A stretch of 64,000 bases of DNA. Source: Paracoccus fontiphilus (GTDB lineage Bacteria; Pseudomonadota; Alphaproteobacteria; Rhodobacterales; Rhodobacteraceae). Location of the stretch: positions 29,098 through 93,097 of the forward strand of contig NZ_JAFNAW010000010.1 of the NCBI RefSeq assembly GCF_017356265.1. The letters are read 5' to 3'. A program made the position numbers and the translations under genes. Every line of letters starts with the position of its first letter. Positions within the stretch are counted from its first letter, which is position 1. The notes below the pieces were generated by a model. It made no database searches. It worked only from the letters and a program-made list of their open reading frames with translations, and was not told the origin of the DNA. Positions 47,918 through 56,890 of this stretch are shown piece by piece.

Positions 47918-49303
47918 TTATCGCAGCGCCGCCAGGATGCGTGCCCAGGACCGCGCACCCTTGGCAAAGCTTCGGACGTCGTATTTCTCGTTGGGCGAGT
48001 GGATGCGGTCGTCGTCGCGCGCAAAGCCGATCAGCATCGAATCCATGCCCAAGATGGTCTTGAAGTCGCCCGCGATGGGGATCGAGCCGCCGCTGCCGAT
48101 GAACGCGGCCCCTTGTCCCCATTCTTCGCCAAGCGCCTGCCGCGCCGCCGCGAAGGCGGGGTCCGATGTGTCCATGACGCTGGCCGGGCTGCCGCCGTGT
48201 TCATGGAATTCGACCGTGCAGTCGGGCGGCAGGAAGCGGCGCACGTGGTCGCGGAAGGCGGCGCGGATGCGGGCCGGGTCCTGCTGGCCCGTCAGGCGGA
48301 AGCTGACCTTTGCCCGCGCCTCGGCGGGCAGGACGGTCTTGAAGCCGTCGCCGGTATAGCCGCCGGTGATGCCGTTGATCTCGGCCGTGGGGCGGTTCCA
48401 GGCCATCTCGACCGGCATCCGGCCTTTTTCCCCGATGGGGTCGGACAGGCCCACGCGGCCCAGCATCGCGGCTGCGTCGAAGCCCAGCGATTCCCAGTCG
48501 CGGCGCAGTTCGGGCGTCAGGTCGGCGACCCCGTCGTAGAAGCCGGGCAGGGTGACGCGGCCGTCGGCGTCCTTCAGCGCGGCAAGGGCTTGCGCCAGAA
48601 CCATGATCGGATTGGCCGCCAAGCCCCCGAACAGGCCGGAATGCAGGTCGCGGTCGGCGCCGCGGATCACCACCTCCTCGCCCACAAGGCCGCGCAGTTG
48701 CGTGACGATGGCGGGCCGGGTGCCGCCGAACAGTTCGGTGTCGCAGATCATCGCCAGAGAGGCGCTCAGTTCTTCGGCATTGTCGCGCAGGAAGGGCCGC
48801 AGCGAGGGCGAGCCGGATTCTTCCTCGCCCTCGAACAGCAGGATCAGATCCGGGGGCAGTTCGCCATGCACGTCGCGCCAGGCGCGGAAGGCTTCGACAA
48901 AGGTCATCAGTTGGCCCTTGTCATCGGAGGCGCCGCGCGCGCGGATGACCTTGCCGTCCGCGCCGTCCTCGATCTGCGGATCGAAGGGCGGGCGGTCCCA
49001 CAAGGCCAGGGGATCGACCGGCTGCACATCGTAATGGCCGTAGAACAGGATCGGCCGCGCGCCGCCCGGCTGCGACCGGGCGACCACCATCGGATGGCCG
49101 GGCGTGTCGCGGACCGCTGCGTCGAAGCCGATGCCCGCCAGTTCGTCCCGCAGCCATTCCGCCGCGCGACGCACATCCCCCGCATGGGCCGGATCGGTCG
49201 AGATCGAGGGGATGCGCAGGAACGCGACCAGCCTGTCCAAGGCGTCGTCCAACCCTTGATCCAGCCGGTCCAGAACCTCATCTAACCTGGCGTCTCGCGT
49301 CAT
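47918..49303 (-). CDS. M20 family dipeptidase
   Basis: A 461-residue zinc peptidase. Metal-ligand motifs are [18 protein letters not shown] and [12 protein letters not shown], and [13 protein letters not shown] marks the dimerisation/lid domain. This is the pattern of M20 carnosinase-like dipeptidases. The ATG at 49303 has GGGGGAAG upstream. It is divergent from hemA and lies beside an FNR-type site that probably serves hemA. Confidence 0.93.
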   Translation of the reverse strand: MTRDARLDEVLDRLDQGLDDALDRLVAFLRIPSISTDPAHAGDVRRAAEWLRDELAGIGFDAAVRDTPGHPMVVARSQPGGARPILFYGHYDVQPVDPLALWDRPPFDPQIEDGADGKVIRARGASDDKGQLMTFVEAFRAWRDVHGELPPDLILLFEGEEESGSPSLRPFLRDNAEELSASLAMICDTELFGGTRPAIVTQLRGLVGEEVVIRGADRDLHSGLFGGLAANPIMVLAQALAALKDADGRVTLPGFYDGVADLTPELRRDWESLGFDAAAMLGRVGLSDPIGEKGRMPVEMAWNRPTAEINGITGGYTGDGFKTVLPAEARAKVSFRLTGQQDPARIRAAFRDHVRRFLPPDCTVEFHEHGGSPASVMDTSDPAFAAARQALGEEWGQGAAFIGSGGSIPIAGDFKTILGMDSMLIGFARDDDRIHSPNEKYDVRSFAKGARSWARILAALR

Positions 49304-49392
49304 GTCTTCCCCCGTTTCCCGAGTCGTTTTATCGGTTTTGCGCATGGTCCCTTGGTCCACGTGCGACACTTTTGACCTGTCATTTTCGGCAT

Positions 49393-49406
49393 TTGACATG
49401 TATCAA
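49393..49406 (+). promoter_or_regulatory. FNR-type box upstream of hemA
   Basis: TTGAC-ATGT-ATCAA matches TTGAT-N4-ATCAA with one mismatch. It is centred about 70 bases before the hemA ATG, so with a ~30-base leader it would sit near -41.5, the class II activator position. FnrL control of hemA is known in Rhodobacter. Confidence 0.75.
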
Positions 49407-49469
49407 CGCAAGACCGCGCGCGATCTGACAATGATTGCACCCAGCCAGCTATGCAAGGGAACGCCCGCA

Positions 49470-50699
49470 ATGAACTATGATGCCGCCTTGGACCAGGCTA
49501 TCGGTCGGCTGCATGAGGAAGGCCGCTACCGGACCTTCATCGACATCGAGCGGACGAAGGGTCAGTTCCCCCAAGCCGTCTGGACGCGTCCCGATGGCGA
49601 AAAGCAGGACATCACCGTCTGGTGCGGCAACGACTACCTGGGCATGGGCCAGCATCCGGCGGTGCTGGAGGCGATGCACGAGGCGCTGGACGCGGTCGGC
49701 GCGGGCTCGGGCGGGACGCGCAACATCTCGGGCACGACCATCCATCACAAGCGGCTGGAGGCCGAACTGGCCGACCTGCATGGCAAGGAGGCGGCCCTGG
49801 TCTTTTCCAGCGCCTATATCGCCAATGACGCGACGCTTTCCACGCTGCCCAAGCTGTTTCCCGGACTGATCATCTATTCGGACGAGCTGAACCACGCCTC
49901 GATGATCGAGGGGATCAAGCGCAACGGCGGGGCCAAGCGCATCTTCCGCCACAACGACCTGGCCCATCTGCGGCAGCTTCTGGAAGCCGACGACCCGGCG
50001 GCGCCGAAGCTGATCGCCTTTGAATCGATCTATTCGATGGACGGCGACTTCGGCCCGATCAAGGCGATCTGCGACCTGGCCGACGAATTCAACGCCCTGA
50101 CCTACCTGGACGAGGTCCATGCGGTCGGCATGTATGGCCCCCGCGGCGGCGGCGTGGCCGAGCGCGACGGGCTGATGGATCGCATCGACATCTTCAACGG
50201 CACGCTGGGCAAGGCCTTCGGCGTCTTCGGCGGCTATATCGCCGGCACGGCCAAGATGTGCGACGCGATCCGGTCTTATGCGCCCGGCTTCATCTTCACC
50301 ACCTCGCTGCCGCCCGCGGTGGCGGCGGGGGCGGCCGCCTCGATCAGCTTCCTGAAGGGGGAAGGCGGTCAGCACCTGCGCGATGCGCAGCAACTGCACG
50401 CCCGGATCCTCAAGATGCGGCTGAAGTCGCTGGGGATGCCGATCATCGACCACGGCAGCCACATCGTGCCGGTCCATGTCGGCCATCCGGTCCATTGCAA
50501 GATGCTGTCGGACATGCTGCTGCGCGACTATGGCATCTATGTCCAGCCGATCAACTTCCCGACCGTGCCCCGCGGAACGGAACGGCTGCGCTTCACCCCG
50601 TCGCCCGTCCATGCCCCCCGGCAGATCGACCATCTGGTGAAGGCCATGGACAAGCTGTGGTCACATTGTGCGCTCAACCGTCAGGAAATGAGTGCATAA
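49470..50699 (+). CDS. hemA: 5-aminolevulinate synthase
   Basis: A 409-residue PLP enzyme. It begins [21 protein letters not shown] and contains [44 protein letters not shown] and the PLP Lys in [13 protein letters not shown] (near residue 248). It condenses glycine and succinyl-CoA, the first step of the C4 tetrapyrrole pathway for haem and B12. AAGGGA precedes the ATG. An FNR-type box upstream suggests oxygen control. Confidence 0.97.
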   Translation: MNYDAALDQAIGRLHEEGRYRTFIDIERTKGQFPQAVWTRPDGEKQDITVWCGNDYLGMGQHPAVLEAMHEALDAVGAGSGGTRNISGTTIHHKRLEAELADLHGKEAALVFSSAYIANDATLSTLPKLFPGLIIYSDELNHASMIEGIKRNGGAKRIFRHNDLAHLRQLLEADDPAAPKLIAFESIYSMDGDFGPIKAICDLADEFNALTYLDEVHAVGMYGPRGGGVAERDGLMDRIDIFNGTLGKAFGVFGGYIAGTAKMCDAIRSYAPGFIFTTSLPPAVAAGAAASISFLKGEGGQHLRDAQQLHARILKMRLKSLGMPIIDHGSHIVPVHVGHPVHCKMLSDMLLRDYGIYVQPINFPTVPRGTERLRFTPSPVHAPRQIDHLVKAMDKLWSHCALNRQEMSA

Positions 50700-50813
50700 T
50701 TAAATCGCTTGGTGAACTGCTCTCGCCTGCGTGATAAGCTCGGGATAAAGAAAAGCAAGGAACCGTTCGATTCGGATGGTGTTCCTGCATCGGGCAATGA
50801 GGCAGACGAAAAA

Positions 50814-52085
50814 ATGAGCAGGCTGCGGGCTGAGAACCCGGCAGAACAGGATTCACGGGTGGAGGGAATGGATCATTTCCTCGACGATGACACGCGCCTT
50901 GGCGATATCATGCGAGGCGAAAGGGCGACGCTGGGCAAGTCGCTGCTGGACGTGCAGCGAGAGTTGCGCATTCGTGCATCCTATGTTGCCGCGATCGAGA
51001 ATTGCGACATCACCGCCTTCGACACGCCAAGCTTCGTGTCAGGCTATGTGCGGTCCTATGCGCGCTATCTGGGCATGGATGCCGACTGGACCTTCCGCAG
51101 GTTCTGCCTGGAATCCGGCTTCCAGCCGACGCATGGCATGGCGCCGACCGCCGCCGGGCCTAAACCCGCCCGGCGTCCTTCCGACCCGGTCGAGGCCCTG
51201 GCCAATCCCAAGGCCTTGTTCATCCCCCGGCAGGAAAGCTTCTGGTCCGAGATCGAGCCCCGTGCCGTCGGCGCGGTGCTGGTCCTGGTGGCGCTGGTCT
51301 GCGGTCTTGCCTATGGCGGCTGGTCCGTCCTGCAGGAGGTGCAGCGCGTCACCCTGACGCCGGGCGAGAACGCGCCGGGCGTGGTGACGGCGCTTGATCC
51401 GGTCGAGGGCGCGGGCATGGCGGAGCCTGCCCTGGACCTGTCGGACACGGCGGAACTGGCCGAAAGCCTGCCGCAGCCCGAGGGGCTGGATCGCCTGTAT
51501 CGCCCGCAGATCCTGGAGGCGCCCGTGCTGACCGCGCGCGATGGTCCCATCGCGGCTATCGATCCCGGCCTGACGCAGGCTCCGACCTTGGAGGAGGCGG
51601 CCGTCGCGCAAGGAGCGCCCACCGCCGCGGACGCCATCCAGGCGGCCCTGGCGGAAGCCGCGCAGGCGCCCTTTGGCCCACCGATGCCGAACCAGGCCAC
51701 GGCGGCGATCACCGTGGCGCCCGACGCGCCGGCGCTGGAACTGTTGGCCGCGCGTCCCGCCTGGGTTCGCGTGACCTCGGCCGATGGCACGGTGCTTCTG
51801 GAAAAGATCATGGACGCGGGCGAGCGCTTCACCCTGCCCAGCCTGGAGGAGCCCCCGGTGCTGCGTACGGGAAATTCGGGCGCGATCTATTTCGCGGTCA
51901 ACGGCCAGACCTATGGTCCGGCGGCGCCGGGTCCTCAGGTCGTCAAGAACATCAAGCTGTCGCCCGAGGACGTGACGGGCAGCTTTGCCCTGGCGGACCT
52001 GAACGCCGATCCGGAACTGGCGCAGATGATGGCGGTGGCGCAGGCCACGCCCGCGACGGACGCCGGGGCCACGACGACCGAGTAG
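50814..52085 (+). CDS. RodZ-like protein (HTH_25, TM, DUF4115)
   Basis: A 423-residue protein. The N-terminal helix-turn-helix of the RodZ type is RLGDIMRGERATLGKSLLDVQRELRIRASYVAAIE...FVSGYVRSYARYLGM, given here as segments near residues 24-90. A single transmembrane helix is at about 150-172, then a long Ala/Pro-rich linker and a C-terminal DUF4115 beta domain (WVRVTSADGTVLLEKIMDAGERFTLP). RodZ links MreB to the cell-shape machinery. Possible starts are 50814 and 50868; upstream the frame is open to a TTG at 50709. mreB is not nearby. Confidence 0.87.
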   Translation: MSRLRAENPAEQDSRVEGMDHFLDDDTRLGDIMRGERATLGKSLLDVQRELRIRASYVAAIENCDITAFDTPSFVSGYVRSYARYLGMDADWTFRRFCLESGFQPTHGMAPTAAGPKPARRPSDPVEALANPKALFIPRQESFWSEIEPRAVGAVLVLVALVCGLAYGGWSVLQEVQRVTLTPGENAPGVVTALDPVEGAGMAEPALDLSDTAELAESLPQPEGLDRLYRPQILEAPVLTARDGPIAAIDPGLTQAPTLEEAAVAQGAPTAADAIQAALAEAAQAPFGPPMPNQATAAITVAPDAPALELLAARPAWVRVTSADGTVLLEKIMDAGERFTLPSLEEPPVLRTGNSGAIYFAVNGQTYGPAAPGPQVVKNIKLSPEDVTGSFALADLNADPELAQMMAVAQATPATDAGATTTE

Positions 52086-52106
52086 CCTGGTTGCGTCCCG
52101 CGATCG

Positions 52107-52160
52107 CTGGGGGACCTTGCGTCCCCCAGACCCCCTGCAGGATATTTTCGCCAAGATGAA
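52107..52160 (+). repeat. 3'-end hairpin plus conserved tail element, copy C
   Basis: Hairpin CTGGGGGAC-CTTGC-GTCCCCCAG (52107-52129), then ACCCCCTGC and the tail GGATATTTTCGCCAAGATGAA (about 52140-52160). It follows the RodZ-like gene by 21 bases. The convergent M19 gene ends six bases past the tail. The tail matches copy D between ilvB and ilvH. Confidence 0.75.
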
Positions 52161-52166
52161 GGGGGC

Positions 52167-53207
52167 CTATGCTCCCCAGGTCCGTTCCAGCAGGTTGATC
52201 CAGTTTTCGCTGGCGATCTTGCGGATCAGCGCCGCGTCGTAGCCATGCGCCCGCATCGCGGCCAGAAGGGCGGGCAGGGCCGCCGCGTCGGGCAGGTCGC
52301 GCGGCATCAGCGCCCCGTCGAAATCGGACCCCAGCGCCACGCCGTCTTCGCCCAGGATCGCCAGAAGGTGGTCCAGGTGGCGCAGCATGGTCTCGAAGCC
52401 CTCCAGCGGCAGGCGGCGCCCATCCTCTCGAAGGAAGCTGGAGGCGAAGTTCAGCCCGACAAGGCCGCGGCTGTCGGCGATCATCCGCAACTGCCGGTCG
52501 GTCAGGTTGCGGCTGCTTTCGCTGACCGCGTGGACGCAGCTGTGGCTCGCGACCAGCGGGGCGTCCGACAGGCGTGCCACGTCGTTGAAGCCCGCCTCGT
52601 TCAGGTGCGACAGATCCAGCATGATCCGCAGGCTGTTGCATTCGCGGACCAGGGCCCTGCCGGCCTCGGTCAAGCCGGCCCCCGTGTCGGGCGAGGACGG
52701 GAAGGCGAAGGGCACGCCGTGGCCATAGGCGGTCGGGCGCGACCAGACCGGTCCCAGCGACCGCAGGCCCGCCGCGTGCCACAGGTGCAGCCCGTCCAAG
52801 TCGGGGATCGCCTCGGCGCCTTCCATGTGCATGATCGCGGCGATGCGGCCTTCCGCGATCGTCCGGCGGATGTCCCGGGCCGAGGTGACGATGTCCAGCG
52901 TTCCCGTACGCTCCAGCGCCTTCAACGCGCTGGCTTGGGCAAAGGCATGGGGCAGGGCTTGGGCAAAGGGGATCTGGGGCGGCAGCGGCATCGCGAAGGG
53001 CGGGTGCTCCATCAGGGCGACGGCGGCGGCGTCGTTCGGGCCGATGGGGGCGGGAATCCAGATGGCGAAGAAGCCGCCGACCAAGCCTCCCTGGCGCGCG
53101 CGGGGCAGGTCCAGGTGGCCGGTGCCATCGCCCGTCGTCCAGATGTCGGTGCCGCCCGCCACGACACGCTGCAGGAAATCGTTGTGGCCGTCGAATACGG
53201 GGATCAT
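52167..53207 (-). CDS. Membrane dipeptidase (peptidase family M19)
   Basis: A 346-residue protein of the renal dipeptidase family. It begins MIPVFDGHNDFLQRVV (HxD zinc ligands). The bridging Glu is in IMHMEGAEAI, LDLSHLNE follows, ASHSCVHAVSESSRNLTD supplies a His/Ser-rich region, and GSDFDG is near the end. The metal-ligand set looks complete. It would hydrolyse dipeptides, including D-amino acid ones. GAAGGAGAGG precedes the ATG. Confidence 0.94.
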   Translation of the reverse strand: MIPVFDGHNDFLQRVVAGGTDIWTTGDGTGHLDLPRARQGGLVGGFFAIWIPAPIGPNDAAAVALMEHPPFAMPLPPQIPFAQALPHAFAQASALKALERTGTLDIVTSARDIRRTIAEGRIAAIMHMEGAEAIPDLDGLHLWHAAGLRSLGPVWSRPTAYGHGVPFAFPSSPDTGAGLTEAGRALVRECNSLRIMLDLSHLNEAGFNDVARLSDAPLVASHSCVHAVSESSRNLTDRQLRMIADSRGLVGLNFASSFLREDGRRLPLEGFETMLRHLDHLLAILGEDGVALGSDFDGALMPRDLPDAAALPALLAAMRAHGYDAALIRKIASENWINLLERTWGA

Positions 53208-53332
53208 CCGCCTCTCCTTCGTCTTGCCTGGGCGACCATGCACATCTGCGCGCGGGCGGCAATGGCCGTGCTTTGCGCCGCCCGCGATTCGGCCTTACGC
53301 TGGCAGCCGGCAAGCAGAGGGAGACGCCAGCC

Positions 53333-53656
53333 ATGCCCGACATCCGCAGCGATTTCGACGGCCAGACCGTCATCACCACCTTCGAGGTGACGCCCGGCAG
53401 CGCCCATGACGTGCTGGACCTGCTGACGGACGCCTGGGACCAGGTGATCCGCCGCCAGCCGGGCTTCGTGTCGGGGGCGATCCACCTCAACGACGCGCAG
53501 ACCCGCATCGCCACCTATTCGCAATGGCGCGACCGGCGCGACTACCAGGCCATGCTGCGCAGCGAGGAGATGCGGCGCCGCAACCGCGAGATCCATGGCA
53601 TGTGCAAGAGCTTCGAGCCGGTGATGTACGAGGTCCAGGCGGTTTTCGACGACTGA
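53333..53656 (+). CDS. Antibiotic biosynthesis monooxygenase (ABM) domain protein
   Basis: A 107-residue dimeric alpha+beta barrel protein. VITTFEVTPGSAHDVLDLLTDAW, QPGFVSGAIHLNDAQTRIATYSQW and RDYQAMLRSEE match the ABM family. Members range from true monooxygenases to haem-degrading or unknown enzymes, so the reaction is open. GGGAGA lies about eight bases before the ATG. It is followed by the orphan ParA gene on the same strand. Confidence 0.88.
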   Translation: MPDIRSDFDGQTVITTFEVTPGSAHDVLDLLTDAWDQVIRRQPGFVSGAIHLNDAQTRIATYSQWRDRRDYQAMLRSEEMRRRNREIHGMCKSFEPVMYEVQAVFDD

Positions 53657-53734
53657 TGCTGCAGGTGCAGAAAACCCGTGCAATCGCAGCGCCCGCCCGT
53701 TAACCTTCCGATGCGTCAACCGGCAGGAGGCATG

Positions 53735-54370
53735 ATGGCGGGCAGGATCATCACGGTCGCGCAGCAGAAGGGCGGATCGGGCAAGACCACCCTGGCCATC
53801 AACCTGGCCGTCAGCCTGCACGAACGCGGCCATTCGGTGGCGCTTGTCGATACCGACCCGCAGGGCAGCATGGGCCGCTGGTTCATCGAGCGGGTGCAGG
53901 GGCAGGGCGAGGACGAGGCGATGGATTTTTCCACCTCGTCCGCCTGGGGGGCCTCGTACGAATCCGAGAAGCTGAAGAAGCGCTTCGATTTCGTGATCAT
54001 CGACACGCCGCCCAAGATCGACAGCGACCTGCGCCCGGCCCTGCGCGTGGCCGACCTGGTTCTGGTGCCGGTGGCGACCAGCCATGTGGACCTGTGGGCG
54101 ACCGAGGGTGTGCTGGATCTGGCGCGGCGCGAGAAGGCCCGCGTGCTGGTGGTGATGAACCGGGTGCGGCCCAATACCCGCCTGTCGGCGGAGGTCGCGC
54201 AGAAGGCGGCGGACCTGGGCGCCGATGTCGCGGGCACGCAGCTGGCGAACCGGGTCGTCTATGCCGAAACGCTGGGGCAGGGTGTCGGTGCGCTGGAACG
54301 CGCCCGCAGCGGCCCCGCGCGCGACGAGGTCGTGAAGCTGACCGATGAGGTTCTGGCCGCGCTTGGCTAG
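53735..54370 (+). CDS. ParA family ATPase (orphan)
   Basis: A 211-residue deviant Walker ATPase. The P-loop QKGGSGKTT (residues 11-19) has the signature first Lys, and FDFVIIDTPPKIDSDLRPAL gives the Walker B. The domain is short, with no N-terminal DNA-binding helix. There is no parB or parS nearby, so this is an orphan ParA/MinD-like protein that may position another cargo. The ATG at 53735 is four bases after AGGAGG; an ATG three bases earlier is too close. The TAG is shared with the btuD stop as CTAG. Confidence 0.9.
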   Translation: MAGRIITVAQQKGGSGKTTLAINLAVSLHERGHSVALVDTDPQGSMGRWFIERVQGQGEDEAMDFSTSSAWGASYESEKLKKRFDFVIIDTPPKIDSDLRPALRVADLVLVPVATSHVDLWATEGVLDLARREKARVLVVMNRVRPNTRLSAEVAQKAADLGADVAGTQLANRVVYAETLGQGVGALERARSGPARDEVVKLTDEVLAALG

Positions 54371-55104
54371 ACCGGCAGGATCGCCGGGCCGTCCGGCGTG
54401 TCCACCCGGCGCACGGTGATGCCGAAGGCCCGGCGCAGCAGGTCGTCGCGCAGCACCGCCTCGGCCGTGCCGTCCGCCAGCACATGCCCGTCGGACAGCA
54501 GCACCAGCCGCGTGCAGAACCGTGCCGCCAGGCCCAGGTCGTGGATGGAGGCAAGGACGGTCCTTCCCTCGGCCGCGAGATCCCGGAACAGGCGCAGGCA
54601 GGCCAGTTGCTGGGCGGGGTCCAGACCGGCGATGGGCTCGTCCGCGATCAGCATCGGCGTGTCCTGCGCCAGGGCGCGGGCGATCAGGGCGCGGTTCTGC
54701 TCGCCCCCGGACAGGCGCAGGGCGGTGCGCTTGCGGAACGGCTCCAGCCCCATGCGGGCGATGGCGGCGTCGATGGCGATGCGGTCCAGGCCGCTGCGCC
54801 CGCCGCCGGGCCAGGGGATGCGGCCAAGGGCCACCAGATCCTCGACGCTGACGGGCCAGGCGATCTCTCGGGCCTGCGGCAGATAGGCGGCGTGGCGCGC
54901 GCGCCGGTCGGCGGGCAGGGTGGCCAGGGACGAGGTTCCGGTGAAGGGGATCAGGCCAAGCGCGGCCTCCATCAGGGATGACTTGCCCGCGCCGTTGGGG
55001 CCGATCAGGCCGACGAACTGTCCCGCGGGAAGAGACAGGGTGACGCCGTGCAGGACCGGGCGTCGGCGGCGTGTGACGGAAAGGCCGGACAGGCGCAGGA
55101 CCAT
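54367..55104 (-). CDS. btuD: Cobalamin ABC transporter ATP-binding protein
   Basis: A 245-residue ABC ATPase of the FecE/BtuD type. Walker A is GPNGAGKSS (about 35-43). The Q-loop segment is AYLPQAREIAWP. The signature is LSGGEQNR, Walker B is MLIADEPIAGLD, and the H-loop is SIHDLG. It powers the BtuC permease. The start overlaps the btuC stop by one base, and the operon begins at the cobalamin riboswitch, so B12 is the probable substrate. Confidence 0.9.
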   Translation of the reverse strand: MVLRLSGLSVTRRRRPVLHGVTLSLPAGQFVGLIGPNGAGKSSLMEAALGLIPFTGTSSLATLPADRRARHAAYLPQAREIAWPVSVEDLVALGRIPWPGGGRSGLDRIAIDAAIARMGLEPFRKRTALRLSGGEQNRALIARALAQDTPMLIADEPIAGLDPAQQLACLRLFRDLAAEGRTVLASIHDLGLAARFCTRLVLLSDGHVLADGTAEAVLRDDLLRRAFGITVRRVDTPDGPAILPV

Positions 55105-56090
55105 CAGACGCGTCCCCCGCTGCGGGTCTTCCAGATCAGGTGCAGGAACAGCGGCGCGCCGACGATGGCGGTCAGCACCCCCAGCTTCAGGTCGCGGTCG
55201 GGCACGACCAGCCGCACCGCCACGTCGGCGGCCAGCAGCAGCGCCGCCCCGCCAAGCGCCGAGGCAGGCAGCAGCGCCGAGGGCCGCGCGCCGACCCAGG
55301 GGCGCAGGACATGCGGGATCACCAGCCCCACGAAGCCGATGGCCCCCGCAACCGCTGTCGCGGGGCCGACGATCAGCGCCGTTCCCGCGACCAGCCGCCA
55401 GCGCAGGGCCGGCGCGGAAACACCCATCGCCTGCGCGGCGGCCTCGCCCAGGGTCAGCGCGTCGAGGGCGCGACGGGTGGAAAGGGTCAGCACGGCGCCC
55501 AGCAGCATCGGCGGCAGGGCCAGCCAGACATGCAGCATCGAGCGGTCGGCAAGGGACCCCATCAGCCAGAAGACGATCTCGTTGGCGGCATAGGGGTTGG
55601 GCGACAGGTTCAGGACCAGCGCGGTCCCGGCACCCGCCAGAGCCGAGATCGCCACGCCTGCCAGGATCAGCGTCACCGACCCGCCGCGCGGTCCCGCCAG
55701 CGCGACCAGCAGGCCCACGCCAATCGCCGCGCCCGCCAGCGCCGCCAGAGGCAAGGCCAGTGGTGCCGCCAGCGAGAGGCCCGTCTGAATGGCAAGGACC
55801 GCCCCCAGGGCAGCCATGCCCGAGATGCCGATCAGGCCCGGCTCGGCCAGGGGGTTGCGCAGATAGCCTTGCAGCGCCGCGCCGGTCAGGCCAAGGCCCG
55901 CGCCCACGGCAAGGCCGAGAATGGCGCGCGGCAAGCGGATCTCGCGCATCACGACCGGCAGCGGTTCATTGCCGCCCGCCAGCAAGGCGCGCAGCGATTC
56001 CGGCATCGGCAAGCCCGCGGGGCCGGTCAGCAGCGATGCCAGGAAAAGGGCTGCCACCCCGGCCGACAGGGCGATGAACAGCCCCCTCAT
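55104..56090 (-). CDS. btuC: Cobalamin ABC transporter permease (FecCD family)
   Basis: A 328-residue membrane protein with about nine to ten hydrophobic segments. The FecCD hallmarks are IRLPRAILGLAVGAGLGLTGAALQGYLRNPLAEPGLIGIS and GPATAVAGAIGFVGLVIPHVLRP, cited here as parts near residues 50-90 and 235-260. It forms the channel with BtuD. The start overlaps the btuF stop by four bases. Confidence 0.92.
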   Translation of the reverse strand: MRGLFIALSAGVAALFLASLLTGPAGLPMPESLRALLAGGNEPLPVVMREIRLPRAILGLAVGAGLGLTGAALQGYLRNPLAEPGLIGISGMAALGAVLAIQTGLSLAAPLALPLAALAGAAIGVGLLVALAGPRGGSVTLILAGVAISALAGAGTALVLNLSPNPYAANEIVFWLMGSLADRSMLHVWLALPPMLLGAVLTLSTRRALDALTLGEAAAQAMGVSAPALRWRLVAGTALIVGPATAVAGAIGFVGLVIPHVLRPWVGARPSALLPASALGGAALLLAADVAVRLVVPDRDLKLGVLTAIVGAPLFLHLIWKTRSGGRV

Positions 56091-56890
56091 CGCAGGGACC
56101 GGATCGCGCGGGTGACAAAGGGCGTGCCGCAGACCCAGTCGCGGTCCGTCACTTGGGCGTCGGCAGGTGCGACGGCGGACAGCGCGGGATGGTCCAGGAT
56201 CGCCTCGCCGCGCGACTGGCCGGGCCACGTGGCGCCGGTGATCAGCCGGTCAGGCCCGGCCATGACCAGCAACTCCAAGGGCAGCGTGGTGGTCGTGGCG
56301 ATGCCGTAGTCGCCCGCGATGTTGCGGTAGCCCGCGGCATCAAGGATCGTGCCCGCCAGCGTATCCCGTCCCGAGGTGAAGCCGTTGGCGTAATAAAGCG
56401 CCGCTCGCCCCCGGTCGGGGGTGCCACGGGCGGCGGCCAGTTCGGCATCGAAGCGCGCCAGCAGATCGCGGGCGCCATCCTCTCGCCCCAGCAACGCGCC
56501 CATCCGGGTGATCGCGTCACGGATGGCGTCGAAGTCCTCGGCCGGGGGCAGCGTCTCGACGCGGATGCCAAGGCCGCGCAGCATCGCCACCGTCGCGCCC
56601 GACGTATAGGTTCCCGCGATCACCAGGTCGGGGGCCATCAGGTAGATCTCCTCGGCCCGGCCGGTGTTGGCGGGGTAGGCCGCAGCCTGATCCGCCATGG
56701 GCGACATGCGCGGGTCCTGCGCAAGATTGCTGACCGAGACAAGCTGCCCCGGCGCCGCCAGCAGCATCGCCAACTGGTCGCTGCACAGGTTCATCGACAC
56801 CACGCGCCGCGGTGCCGCCCCGGCGGGCAGGGCGGCGGCCAGCAGCGCCGCCACCAGGGTCGTCTTAAAACGACGCACGCAGCCCCGCAT
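56087..56890 (-). CDS. btuF: Cobalamin ABC transporter substrate-binding protein
   Basis: A 267-residue periplasmic protein. The signal peptide (hydrophobic TTLVAALLAAALPAGA, about residues 9-24) precedes RRVVSMNLCSDQLAMLLA, the usual start of a BtuF/FecB-like lobe. APDLVIAG and the long central helix are also present. It delivers B12 to BtuC. The start lies inside the end of btuB (26-base overlap); a GTG 12 bases later is an alternative. Confidence 0.88.
   Translation of the reverse strand: MRGCVRRFKTTLVAALLAAALPAGAAPRRVVSMNLCSDQLAMLLAAPGQLVSVSNLAQDPRMSPMADQAAAYPANTGRAEEIYLMAPDLVIAGTYTSGATVAMLRGLGIRVETLPPAEDFDAIRDAITRMGALLGREDGARDLLARFDAELAAARGTPDRGRAALYYANGFTSGRDTLAGTILDAAGYRNIAGDYGIATTTTLPLELLVMAGPDRLITGATWPGQSRGEAILDHPALSAVAPADAQVTDRDWVCGTPFVTRAIRSLR

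Noticed and set aside
53735..54370. ParA as evidence of an integrated plasmid
   Set aside because: There is no replication gene, parB or transfer gene nearby, and the neighbours are chromosomal.
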